This document shows positions 35,998 to 46,115 of a stretch of DNA of 64,000 nt, piece after piece. The stretch is from assembly GCA_963575745.1 (NCBI GenBank), contig CAUYUJ010018657.1, positions 70,001 to 134,000 on the forward strand, in the 5' to 3' direction. Origin of the DNA: Prorocentrum cordatum. Taxonomy: Eukaryota; Sar; Dinophyceae; Prorocentrales; Prorocentraceae. The translations under genes and the position numbers were made by a program. Each line of letters opens with the position of its first letter. The stretch's first letter is position 1. The notes beneath the pieces were generated by a model that was not told the DNA's origin, ran no database searches, and saw only the letters and a program-made list of their open reading frames with translations.

Positions 35998-37680
35998 CTA
36001 TCCTCCTCCTCCTCCTCCTCCTCCTCCTCCTCCTCCTCCCCCTCCTCCTCCTCCTCTCCTCCTCCTCCTCCTCCTCCTCCTCCTCTCCTCCTCCTCCTCC
36101 TTCCTCCTCCCTCCTCCTCCTCCTCCTCCTCTTCTTCCTCCTCCTCCTCCTCCTCCTCTCCTCTCTCCTCCTCCTCTCCTCCTCCTCCTCCTCCTCCTCC
36201 TCCTCCTCCTCCTCCTCCTCCTCCTCATCCTCCTCCTCCCTCCTCCTCTCTCCTCCTCCTCCTCCTCCTCCTCCTCCCTCCTCCTCCTCCCTCCTCCTCC
36301 CTCCTCCTCCTCCTCCTCCTCCTCCTCCTCCTCCTCCTCCTCCTCCTCCTCCTCCTCCTCCTCCCTCCTCCCTCCCTCCTCCTCCCTCCTCCTCCTCCTC
36401 CTCCTCCTCCCTCCTCCTCCTCCTCCTCCTCCTCCTCCTCCTCCTCCTCCTCCTCCTCCTCCTCCTCCTCCTCTCTCCTCCTCCTCCTCCTCCTCCTCCT
36501 CCTCCCTCCTCCTCCTCCTCCTCCTCCTCCTCCTCCTCCTCCTCCTCCTCCTCCTCTCCTCCTCCTCCTCCTCCTCCTCCTCCTCCTCCTCCTCCTCCTC
36601 CTCCCTCCTCCTCCTCCTCCTCCTCCTCTCCTCCTCCCTCTCCTCTCCTCCCTCCTCCTCCTCATCCTCCCTCATCCTCCTCCTCCTCCTCCTCCTCCTC
36701 CTCCTCCTCCTCCTCCTCCTCCTCCATTCTTTTTCCGTCTAAGTAGATCCTCCCTGTCGCACCCCGGGGCCAGTTTTTAGGGCGGGCTGGGCGTTTCGCC
36801 TGAGACTTCCTCACTATGTACGACCCGCAGACTCAAAAGATGACAACGGTTTCAACGATGGAAGGCGGGTCGTGTTCAAAATGTGTGTTTTCGCCTCAGC
36901 GCCGCGCACATTCGTTTCACAAAATGCAAGGGATTCACGGATTGAGGGCGGATGGTTTTCGACACGTGGCTTTCGTCTTAGCGCAGCGTGCATTCTTAGA
37001 AAATTGCAAGAGCTTGACGGATTGAGGGTGGTTTCTTTTCAAACTGTGGTTTTCGCCTGAACGCCGCGCACATCGCTGTTCGAAATACGCAAGGGTTTCG
37101 CGGATTGAGGGCGATGGTTTCCAAAACGTGGTTCTCGCCTCAGCGCCGCGCACAGTCGTTTGGCAGACTTACAAAAGCTTCACGGATTGAGTGCGGTTCC
37201 TTGTTGAAAGTGTGGTTTTCGCCCTGGCGCCGCGCACGCTCGGTCATACCATTTGCAAAAAAAATACGGGTTTCCATGATCGAAGTACCAGAAACTGCGC
37301 TTTGGAAGGATTCAAGTACATCAACACTTACCTTAACTCGCGGTATTGAAATTCAGGAACTGTGTTTTGACATTGTGCTTGAAACAGGTACCTTAACTCG
37401 CGACATTGTAATCCAGGAATGGCATTCTGGCAAAATTCAGTCTCGTCAAGACGCAATTATCAAGTTGATCCGTGGCGTTGGAATCCCAAGAAACAATTCT
37501 GGCATGCTTCCGAGGTCTTCAAACGGTTGTTTTCCGACGAGGCGGTTCCCTCAGCGGAAATGAACCCTTGTAGGGGCCTATGAAGAGCTTCGAAGGAGGG
37601 TTCAGTCCAACATCGTCGATGACTTTTGGGTGTATACTGGTCCTCCTCCTCATCCTCGTCCTCCTCCTCCCGCACATGCT
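35998..37680 (+). repeat. (TCC)n-bracketed repeat element, copy B
   Basis: A 730-bp (TCC)n tract (35998-36725) leads into AGATCCTCCCTGTCGCACC and at least five 70-90 bp units with CACGGATTGAGGGCG, TTCAAAMTGTGGTTTTCGCC and GCGCCGCGCACA (to about 37250). The unique part ends in GACTTTTGGGTGTATACTGG and enters a short (TCC)n (37638-37675). Arrangement and sequence parallel copy A at 5160-6110. No protein is recognisable. Confidence 0.65.
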
Positions 37681-37974
37681 GCTTGCCCTTTTTGCTTCAC
37701 TAGATGTGTCGCTTGGTCCTTTTTTCCACTCAGCTCTCACGGGCAAGGTTTCTGGACGGGCTGATGGGGATATCTTTGTTGGTCAACGGCCTCGTGAAGC
37801 GGGTCAAAAGGCGTCCAAACTCTAGCCAGGCCACGACTAGGCAGCAGAGGAAAGCGGAAAAGCAAGACAGGCGCAGCAAAGCTGGTGGGATACGAGAAGC
37901 GTGAAAAAACTATAGATTCCCCAAACGTTGTTGTTTCCCTTACGATTTCAGCGTTCTACGTTTCAGTGCTTCGA

Positions 37975-39280
37975 ACGCTACAAGACGGCCCAAGATGCCC
38001 GCAAGATTGCCGCAAGACAGCCCAAGAGGTCTCAAAGAGAGCCCCACGACGGCCAAAAAAGGCCCAAGAGGGGGGTCCAAAAGAGCTCCAAGGCAGGCCA
38101 CTCCGCCCCAAGACGACCCCCAGGACCGCCAGTAAGCCTCCAAGAGAACCCTAAGACGCCTCAAGACGCCCCCAATCCCCCCCCCGAGAGAACCCCAAGA
38201 AGCCCCCGGGAGACCCGAAAGAGTCTCCAAAAAAGCCATCAGAGGCTCCCATGAAGCCTGCCTAGAGGCTCCGAGGCCCCTAAGACAGGCCACCCAAAGC
38301 CCTCCAAGAGGCTCAAAACAGCACCCCAAGAGACCCTCACATGCATCCCAGAGGCCTATGACCCACAACCCAGGCACGGTGGCGGGATGGACCGAAGGCC
38401 ACGAGATCCGCCGCCCCCTGCTTGCAGGGGTGCACGGCGTGCTGGACGAGCTGTTAGGTTTTGGTTTTGGTTCTTTTTCCAAAAGAACTCCCCAGTGGGC
38501 TCCGGCAGAACCCGCCACCGTGCGCAAAAACGGCCGTTTCGCTCGGGAAATCCTCAAAAAATCGCGAAGATGGCCCAAGATGGCCTCCAAGTCCGCCCGA
38601 GATGGTCCAAGACGGCCTCCAAAACGGCCCAAGAGAGTCCAAGACGGCCCAAGACGGCCCAAGAGGCCCCCCAGAGGCCTCCCAGACGGCCCAAGAGGCC
38701 TCCAAGAGGTCCTCCAGGAGAGTCCGAAGAGGGCAAAATCATTGATTTTCCCTTGGTTTTTGAAGGATTTTGGCATTTGCGCCTTTTCGGCTCTCCGACG
38801 GCTCAAGACGGCCCAAGAAGCCCCCAAGATCGCCCAAGAGGCCCCCAAGAGAGCCCCCTGATGGCCCAAGTGGCCTCCAAGATGGCCCCTAGAGGGCCCC
38901 AAGACGGCCCAAGAGGCCTCCAACACGCCCAAGATGGCCTCCAAGACGCCCAAGATGGCCTCCAAGACGGCCCTGGAGCGCCCCAAGAGGGTCCCCCGTT
39001 GGCCCAGACAGGCCCCCAAAACGGCTCCCGACGGCGTCAGACGTGCCAGGAACCCACCAAGATGGCCGAAGTTGGCTCGAAGCTGGCCCAAAAGGGCCCA
39101 AGAGGCCCCCAAGAGGGCCTCCAGGAAGGCCAAAAGATGCCAAAATCACTGATTTTCCCAAGGTTTTTGATGGATTTGGGCATTTCCCTTCTTTCGGCCT
39201 TCCGACGGCCCGAGACGGCCCAAGAGCCCCCAAAGATCGCCGAAAGATCGCCCAAGAGGCCTCCAAGACGACGACGATGA
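37975..39280 (+). repeat. CCAAGA-periodic arrays with two cores
   Basis: Plus-orientation arrays at 37975-38340 and 38560-39280 surround a GC-rich spacer (38340-38560). Two good core copies (about 38730-38795 and 39135-39200) read AAAATCAYTGATTTTCCC, then GGTTTTTGAWGGATTT, GGCATTT and TTTCGGC. Confidence 0.75.
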
Positions 39281-39289
39281 CCATCAAGA

Positions 39290-40980
39290 CGCCCACGTGT
39301 TCCCCGAAGGCTTTCCAAACCGATTCGGGGAACACATGGTCCGATGGCTTGGCAGGTCTGGCCTCAACGTTCGGCCACATAGGCGCTTCCACAAAGGCAG
39401 GGGGCGGCGGTGATTCGCCGTAGGCGTCTTCGATATGGGTCACCAGTATTCGCAGAGCGGTTCGCCAGACGCAAATGCTCCTGTGAACCACTCCGACGCC
39501 TCGCCACCGGTGCACGAGACGCTGCACTGCTATCTTCTGGCACTTTTAGCAGCTGTCAAAACTCCTCGGCGCACCTCCCAAGCCCTCCAACGCACCTTCT
39601 GGCCCTCGCCCACCCTGCAGCAGCCTCCGAAAAAAAACGTATCTCACCCAAAAAGAACTTAAGCAAAATCGGCATACCACACAGCGATTGCTTACCACTT
39701 ACCCACCCACGCGAACACCATCATAATCATTATCCTCACGACAGGCCCCGAGAGACTCCAACGAGACTACGCAACATAAGCATAAATTGTAAAACTTGGA
39801 GGGGATATTCCCCCCAGCGTCGCACTCCATCTACCAAGCGACTGATTCCACGAGCGCGACCTGCACACGACAACTAATCAGGGAAATTACCACAACGCAA
39901 CGTTTTGATCCCCGCTATCACACGGGCAAGTCACAACGAGGATGCGATGTGGGCTGGCGGCATGAGCGAAGCGCTTGAACAAACCGTTCCGCCATCGTGG
40001 ACGCCTGTCCCAGGGCCGCTCGAAAGCCGAGAATCACCCGACGTGCCACGGCAGGGGTACAGACTTCGCGGCCGCCTCGGGACAGGCGCCCCCGAAGAGC
40101 GGACAAGCCCACCTCGTACCCTCCTTCGCCCGCTGCGAGGAGGGCCCCCCGGCCGCTCAGCCGACGCCGGGGTGGACCCCAGGCCGCCAGGCGCCACCGC
40201 GCGCCCCGCTGACGCCGCCGCCAGCGCCGTGCCTGGCGCCTGAGACAGATCCGTTCGTCGCGGCAGCGGCGGCGACCCCTGGGGCAGCAGCGCCGCGGGC
40301 CGCCGCGGCGGCGCCGGCCGCGCCGCCGGGCGCGTCGAAGGCACCGCCCGCGTTCCAGCACGACCAGGAGCCGTCGTGAGATAGCCGCTGATCATCAGAA
40401 CGCGTCTGAGCGCCAGCGTGCGCTTGTCCTCCGAAGCCCTTCGATGGCGACGCAGGCGGTGTAACGACAGCCAGCACGGGCTGGGTGCTATCGGCGGGGC
40501 GGACCGGGGCAAACACACATTGGGCTACAGCGAATGCGTATGATAAGGATGCGCGGTAAAGGTTGAAGCCCCTTGGACGCCCAGGTTGAAGCTGTTTGAG
40601 CTAAGGATTGGCTAATGATGGGCCGAAAAGGGGTGGATGCAGAAAGGGGAACGTTAGGAGAGACTGGCTCAGGGTGAGAAACATCGACCTAGAATCGACC
40701 ATACGTCGCCAATAGATCGGCGAGAGGTTCCTGATGGGGACACCGCACGTTCCTCGGCGGGGTGGACTATTAGGCCGCTATCGGCAACGAATATGCGATT
40801 GGGTGTCAATGCATCCCCCTGAGCCTATCCCTCCCAAACGTTGCCCCTTGGTGTTGGGGCCTCTCCAGCGGTCGCTCGGCACGATCCAAGCATCCCCGGA
40901 ACGCCCCCGACGAGGCGCACCTGATGGGAACCACCCCCGGGCTTCGGAAACCTCGAAAACCATCGAAGAAAAACCTCCGG
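39290..40980. other. No gene recognised; possible exon
   Basis: Mostly unremarkable. One minus frame (40516-40157) starts with fairly natural protein composition (PVLAVVTPPASPSKGFGGQ) before becoming Ala/Gly-rich. It lies downstream of the WD40 gene on the same strand and could be an exon of it, but there is no domain evidence. Confidence 0.3.
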
Positions 40981-40984
40981 AAAC

Positions 40985-42205
40985 TCACGATAGCGTTCGA
41001 AAACTCGGGCGCGCTGGCTGCAGCACACGTCCCGAGGACCACCGGGATGCGCAGAGGAGGTAGGGCACGTCGGCGTTCTGGCCACTGGGCCGCGGCCAGC
41101 GCGCGCCCCAGGCCAGCCCGTGCACTGCGCTGTCGTGCTGGCACACCAGCTGCCGCATGCCCCTCTCCAGGTCCACAACCAGCACGGCGCCCGTCAGCGA
41201 GCCCAGCGCGAGCACGGTACGAGGAAGGAAAAAATGGCATAAGCACAAACGGTCGGAGGTCCGCGCGGGCTTCTCGTATCGGCGCTGGGCCCCCCGGGCG
41301 GCGCCTCCGGCGCCGCTCCTGGCGCGCGGAGCGCGCCAGGGAGGGGGCCCATCACCGATGCAACAAGTCCGCGTGGAGCTCCGAAAGTTTGTGCTAATGC
41401 TTTTCTTCCGTCTCCGAATGGTACCGCACGGCGAGAACGCCATCGACGTCACCTCCCCATCGAAGGCGGCGCAGCCGGCGAGCTGGGCGTGCTGTAGCCT
41501 CCGCAGCGTTCTCAGGTCCCAAGCCGCAAGGGTGCAGCGGTCCGTCCCTGCCGCCAGCAGGTGCTGCGCGGACGCGGCGGCCACGACCAAGTGCTGGTCG
41601 GTGGGGGCCGGCAGCGCACAGCACATGATCTGAGCGCGCAGGTCCCACAGTCTCACGTGACCGTCTGCCGAGGCGGTGGCCAGGCACTTGTCGTACGCCA
41701 CGGTGCTGAGGAAGCGAGCGCGCCAGACCTCCCCAGCGTGCTGCTCTAGCGTCCGAATCGCGCTGCACACCTCAAGGTCCCAGACCATGGCCTTCCTGTC
41801 CGCAGAGGCGGTGCAGGCGACCGTCTTCTCCGTGCGGTGGAAGTCAATGTCGTTCACGGCCCCGCCGTGCCCCCGCAGGTCTTGGCAGCTCCCGTCCGGG
41901 CCCCAGAGCCAGGCCCGCGCGTCCAGTGCGCCTGCACCCACCAGGCCGCCCCGGCAGCACGGCGAGGCCGCCACGGCGAGCAGCGGGGAGCCCGGCCGCT
42001 GGCGCCTCACGGCCTCTGCGTCTGGGCAGGCGCTGGGACCCTCGCACCAGTCCAGCAGGTCGAAGGTCCGCACCCACGAGTCCCACGAGCAGGTGACCAC
42101 CATGTCGGCGGGCGTCAGACACACGCCGGACACCGCGTCCTGGTGCGTGCGGACGCGGCCCATCAGCGCGAAGGAGGAGCTGCCCCTGGCGCTGCCCGCC
42201 TGCGC
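40985..42205 (-). CDS. WD40-repeat protein, partial gene
   Basis: About 400 codons with at least five WD40 units. Recognisable strand ends are VVTCSWDSWVRTFDL, TASADRKAMVWDLE, ATASADGHVRLWDLR, TDRCTLAAWDLRT and ALGSLTGAVLVVDLERG, most preceded by GH or H-rich turns. WD40 proteins fold as beta-propellers and act as scaffolds; the specific partner is unknown. The reading frame begins after a pyrimidine-rich tract ending in CTGCAG (AG at 42206-42207), a likely 3' splice site, so an upstream exon is expected beyond the (TCC)n at 42240-42330. The fifth unit is split by a 204-bp insertion (41216-41424). The end near 41060 loses WD40 character, suggesting another intron. This is the clearest host gene in the window. 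Confidence 0.75.
   Translation of the reverse strand, partial: AQAGSARGSSSFALMGRVRTHQDAVSGVCLTPADMVVTCSWDSWVRTFDLLDWCEGPSACPDAEAVRRQRPGSPLLAVAASPCCRGGLVGAGALDARAWLWGPDGSCQDLRGHGGAVNDIDFHRTEKTVACTASADRKAMVWDLEVCSAIRTLEQHAGEVWRARFLSTVAYDKCLATASADGHVRLWDLRAQIMCCALPAPTDQHLVVAAASAQHLLAAGTDRCTLAAWDLRTLRRLQHAQLAGCAAFDGEVTSMAFSPCGTIRRRKKSISTNFRSSTRTCCIGDGPPPWRAPRARSGAGGAARGAQRRYEKPARTSDRLCLCHFFLPRTVLALGSLTGAVLVVDLERGMRQLVCQHDSAVHGLAWGARWPRPSGQNADVPYLLCASRWSSGRVLQPARPSFRTLS
41216..41424 (-). mobile_element. Foldback introner-like insertion in the WD40 gene
   Basis: Direct repeats GGTAC (41216-41220 and 41420-41424) bracket 199 bp whose two halves are near-complete inverted repeats: GGAAAAAATGGCATAAGCAC...CGGTCGGAGGTCCGCGCGG on one side mirrors GGAAGAAAAGCATTAGCAC...TTTCGGAGCTCCACGCGG on the other. 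Removing insert plus one repeat (204 nt, 68 codons) restores the uninterrupted WD40 strand FSPCGTVLALGS. This shows a non-autonomous foldback element inserted with a 5-bp target-site duplication. No GT-AG pair fits the restored junction, so it is either removed by unusual splicing or translated as an in-frame insertion. Confidence 0.75.
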
Positions 42206-42207
42206 CT
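42206..42207 (-). other. Probable 3' splice site
   Basis: Minus-strand TTCCCTTCCCCGCCCCTGCAG precedes the first WD40-like codons. A pyrimidine tract ending in CAG is the usual acceptor form. Confidence 0.55.
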
Positions 42208-42239
42208 GCAGGGGCGGGGAAGGGAAGATGCTGGAGCCC

Positions 42240-42335
42240 CCCTCCTTTCCTCCTCCTCCTCCTCCTCCTCCTCCTCCTCCCCCTCCTCCTCCCCCTCCTC
42301 CTCCTCCTCCTCCTCCTCCTCCTCCGCATCCTCCT
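42240..42335. repeat. (TCC)n microsatellite
   Basis: TCC run, probably within an intron of the WD40 gene. 42340-42980 holds fragments of protein-like frames on the minus strand, for example EFNGHWVMYADIVACECDWL near 42830-42770, that cannot be joined confidently. Confidence 0.9.
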
Positions 42336-42987
42336 CCTCACCCATAGTGCCGGCCCTTCCTCCTTTTTCTCCCATTTCCGTTCCCTCCATTCCCTCTCGT
42401 ATGATCCCTTACCCCTCTGTTCCCCCCGACGCACTTCGCCAACGCGGTGAGGTCGACCACCATCCAACAGGGGGGTAATATGAAATTCCGAGCATCATCG
42501 AACTCTACGTACTCTTGTTAACACGCATGTGTTGAAGAAGGGAGAAAAGGAACGCTGGGGGAATATTGCGAACACTCCGACGATCACACTCCGTGGAAGA
42601 AGAAGCGGTCAGCTCTGGCTCGAAGGTGGCGGCCTCAAGCGCAAACCAATAGAATTTAAGCGTCGCACTGCTGGCGTGCGTAGAGCCGTTCGGAGTTTGT
42701 CAAGGCTGCCATCACAGAACCATCCAGCGCGACGCGAACATACTGGCAGCACAGTGCAGCCAATCGCACTCGCAAGCGACAATGTCGGCATACATCACCC
42801 AATGGCCGTTGAACTCGAACGCACCCGACAGCGGCGCAATCCGCCTTCTCGAACTGCGCCTCGGGATGTGCGGCCGCTCTCCCGCGCGGCCGCGCAGCAG
42901 CTCCCTGCACGAACGCCGCCTGCCGATCCGTCCACGCGGACGGCGAATTCGTGTCGTGATGCCGTCGGCGCCGGTTTCTTGTCAAGG

Positions 42988-43145
42988 GGCCCCAGGACAC
43001 ACAAATAAATACACACAAATAAAAATATGCCCCATATTTTCCCATATTTTCTGGGTTGTTGTCTTCCCGCCCACTTCCCATATTTTCGCATATTTTCTGG
43101 GAATCGACGAATACTTGTGTCTGTGTGTTTTCTCCCCTCCTGATT
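42988..43145. mobile_element. AT-rich small element, copy 1
   Basis: From GGCCCCAGGACACACAAATA to about CCCCTCCTGATTG, this copy aligns with 46289-46448. Both contain repeated CCCATATTTTC boxes and opposed ends rich in ACACACAAATA and its complement (TTGTGTCTGTGTGT), suggesting terminal inverted repeats. It is markedly AT-rich against GC-rich flanks and interrupts minus-strand protein-like frames. It may be an introner, but clear splice sites and target-site duplications were not found. Confidence 0.6.
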
Positions 43146-43644
43146 GATGCCGCGTGGGTCGTCCCACCTCGAACCATCGCGGCTTCCCGATCGTGCAAAT
43201 CTTCCAGTGCCGGCCGGATCCGGGCCACCAGCGGCGTGTTCCACCCTGGGCGCCAACTGGATGTCATGGGCCGCCGTGCGTGCAGACGGCTGCCTCCATC
43301 CGTCCCTCCGGCCCCCAATAGTGATCCGCAGAAACGAAGGAGGAGAAAGAGAATGTCGACAAGTAACGCGCGCACGCATCCCACCCCCCCAACTGGATTG
43401 TTGGGGGTGGGATGCGTCCATGCACGCTCGCGATGTTCGTGTCCCACCCCCCCCCCCCACCTTGCCTCGGCTGCGCCCGAGTGTGATATCCCTCCTCGTC
43501 TCCAAACCAACGCCGCCCCCCTTTAAAAGGACTATGGCATGCGTCGCACTTCCCCGCGGATGCATCACTGCGCGACTATACGCGAGCGACGAAAGCGGCG
43601 AACGACCAACCACAAACGACTACAAACGGGCGACGACAGACGAA

Positions 43645-43658
43645 CGACGACCGACGAC

Positions 43659-43708
<50 letters not shown>

Positions 43709-43712
43709 CGAC
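43645..43712. repeat. (ACG)n microsatellite
   Basis: CGA/GAC trinucleotide run within a longer ACGAACGACGAC-rich region (about 43600-43790). Confidence 0.9.
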
Positions 43713-43899
43713 GACGAGCGACGACCGACGAACGACGAACAATCAATGATGGTCAGGACGACGACTGCCGACGAACGGCCAACGACGACGAAGTACGGGC
43801 GACAAGCAGCGAACGTCGAACAACGCCGCACATGCGGGCGCATCGCAACGAGACAACCGCGCGGGGGGTCGGTGGGGTCCGCGCGAGGATTTTTCGGGC

Positions 43900-44420
43900 G
43901 AGGACTCGCGCGTCGCCGTGGGGGCGGCCTCGGCGAGCGACGTTCGCGCGACAGTCGGAGCGCGGCACCAAACGGCGCCCTCGCGCGACTGTGTAGCGCC
44001 GGGAGGGACTCGCGCAGGGAAGGCCTCGCGCCCGCCGGGAAGGACTCGAATCGCGCTGGGGTCGGCGCGCATCGCCAGGCGGACTCCCCGCGCGACTGAG
44101 CAGCGCTCGAGCGCGCGGGCGGGGACTCGCGCGTCGCGTCGCCAGCGGTCTCCGCACGTGATCTTCGCGCGGAGTGTGGCGCGCGGCGCCGAGCAGCCTC
44201 CTCGCGCGACTGGGCAGCGCTCGCGCGCGCAGGAGGACTCGCGCGCCGCGTCGGCGATGGCCTCGGCACGCAGGCTCACGCGCGGGGGCCGGCGCGCGGC
44301 GCCGCGCTGCTTCCTCGCGCGAGCTGGCAGCGCTCGAGGGCGCAGGGGGAGGCTCGCGCGACGCACCGGCGGAATGGCATTCCGGCGCCGCGGTCTCGAT
44401 CCGCGAGAGCGATGGCGCTC
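43900..44420. repeat. 105-115 bp GC-rich tandem repeat
   Basis: GGACTCGCGCG-like boxes recur near 43907, 44010, 44127, 44237 and 44352, each followed at similar distance by GCGCGACTGnGCAGCGCTCG. About five degenerate units, extremely GC-rich, with no gene on either strand. Confidence 0.7.
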
Positions 44421-44599
44421 CGCTGCCCGGCTGGGCGCGCGCGCGCGGATGTCCCCGCGGATGCGCCGCACACGCGTCGCAGACGCGGGCGCATCGACGC
44501 GCGACCACCGCGCGGGGGGGGGAGGGGGGGAAGTCAGCAGGGAGGGAATCAAACTCTGTTCCTGGGGTCCGTCGGGCCGCGTCGGCTGGGGCTTCCTGG

Positions 44600-44830
44600 G
44601 AGGCCCCCCCAAAGCTGCGCGGAGCCCCCTCTGGAGCCTGAGCCTTCCTGGCGCCTCCAGGGCCTTCCTACGCTTCCTGGGGCCCACGCGAGCTCCCCGG
44701 CGCGTCTGGGAGTGCCTGGGGGCGCGTGGGAGCGCGGGGGGCGGCTGAGAGCGCCCAGGAGCGCCTGGGCGCTCCTGGAGCGTCTGCGAGCGCGCGGGAG
44801 CGCCTGGGAGCGTCTGGGAGGGAGATCGGA
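44600..44830. repeat. GAGCGCCTGG minisatellite
   Basis: Short units of 10-12 bp (GAGCGYCTGGGAGCG) grade into the next region. Confidence 0.65.
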
Positions 44831-45972
44831 AGAAAGAGCACCCACAGAAAGGTGAAGATCCCCAACACCACGAAGATCACCACCTCCAGAATGACGACTA
44901 ACGGGAAGAACGGCACCACCGCATGCAGGACGAAGATCCCCAGCAAGAGGATCGGCACAACGAAGATCGGCAGGATGATCGGCAAGAAGACCAGAACCGC
45001 ACAGATCAGCAAGACGACCGTCACCACCCGGTCCACAAACGTCCCCAGCAAGATGCACAGCATGAAAACCAGCGCCACGACGACCCCCAGCAGGGAGATC
45101 TGCAGGGAAAACGGCATCACCGCTAGCACGATGAAACTCCCCAACAAAAAGATCGGCAGGAAAATCCGCAACACCGCCGGCAGGAGAACGGCACCACGAA
45201 GGCCACTTTATGCAGGAATCAGATCCTCAGCGACAGAAATATTCACCCTCCCCCCATAAGAAGATCGAAAGCACCACGAAGAACACCACCTCCATCATGA
45301 AAGACAGGATGAAGATCGGCAGGAAGATCAGCATCACGAAGACCACCTCCGGCAGGAAGCAAAATCCCCGGCATCCCAAGGACATGCAAGGACCACCCCC
45401 GTCCAAAGGAAGATCGGCAGCGCCACGAAGAAGCCCCCCTCCATCATGATCAGGAGGCGCTCGAGCGGCACCCGCTGGTGGGCGACGACAGCAGCAAGAA
45501 CCCGATCAGCCCCCATTGACTCCCACGGGCAGTGGCTTCTCCGCGAAGGGCACCTGGATGAAGAACTTCGGGAGGATCTCCAGGATTGCCCAGCCCAGGC
45601 ATCGGCGGACTTTTCATGCTGAACGAAAAATGCGAAGAACCCTGCGATGGCCGATGACCACGATCAACGACGCACGACAAACGCATCATCAAGAGACTGC
45701 TGCGTCGATCGCGCCACATGTCGGCAATAGTGAGAGCGCCCACGCAATCACCGATATAACGAAACATAGAATGAACCCGCACTCAATCTCAATGCGCATT
45801 GATCCGCACCTGGCAGCGTCGACAGCGAATGAGCTGTTCAATAGTCCAGGTCAGGCGAGCTGCGCTGACCATCGCAGGCAGGGAACCAAAATGGCGAGGA
45901 AACCGAAGTGGCAGTGCAAAACAGCGGGGAGGCGCACTCGCCCCGAGATGGCCTCTGACGACTCAGCAAACG
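44640..45972 (-). pseudogene. Hydrophobic repeat protein, possible retro-copied gene
   Basis: Downstream of the spliced-leader relic, minus-strand frames encode successive membrane-like segments: ILEILPKFFIQVPFAEKPLP (about 45590-45530), LLIMMEGGFFVALPIFLW (about 45455-45400), VVFVMLIFLPIFILSFMMEV (about 45350-45290), then a continuous very hydrophobic 168-codon frame (45174-44668) with units such as VFLPIILPIFVVPILLLGIF. The DNA is a degenerate repeat of roughly 50 bp (AAGATCGGCAGGAAGATC and CACGAAGAYCACCACC on the plus strand). Frame changes between segments argue for decay. I know no family for it; membrane localisation is inferred from composition only. Confidence 0.35.
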
Positions 45973-45993
45973 CTTGAGCCAAAATGGTCGTGG
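45973..45993 (-). other. Spliced-leader relic
   Basis: Minus strand CCATTTTGGCTCAAG (45987-45973) is identical to the last 15 nt of the dinoflagellate spliced leader; the six bases 5' of it match only partly. Mature trans-spliced mRNAs carry this leader, so a genomic copy ahead of coding-like sequence is the usual mark of a gene re-inserted from mRNA. A second GCCATTTTGG lies 78 bp further downstream (45886-45895). Confidence 0.55.
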
Positions 45994-46054
45994 TGATGGT
46001 CATGGTGGTGATGGCGAGGATCATTATAACGATGACGATGATGGCGATAGTCGA

Positions 46055-46115
46055 GCAATCCGAGAAATCCGCGCGGACCTCCGAGTTTTTATGCTTATGT
46101 CACTTTTTGTTCTCA
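46055..46115 (-). mobile_element. One arm of the foldback element
   Basis: Minus-strand GAGAACAAAAAGTGACATAAG (about 46112-46092) followed by CTCGGAGGTCCGCGCGGATT matches the left arm of the insertion in the WD40 gene. The opposite arm is not present; ATC-like repeats follow. It abuts the end of an exon-like frame at 46113. Confidence 0.55.

Noticed and set aside
35784-36780. Poly-Ser/Pro/Leu reading frames
   Set aside because: Translations of the (TCC)n tract on either strand.
43900-44420. CRISPR-like array
   Set aside because: Repeats are degenerate, spacers are not unique, and the context is eukaryotic; it is an ordinary minisatellite.
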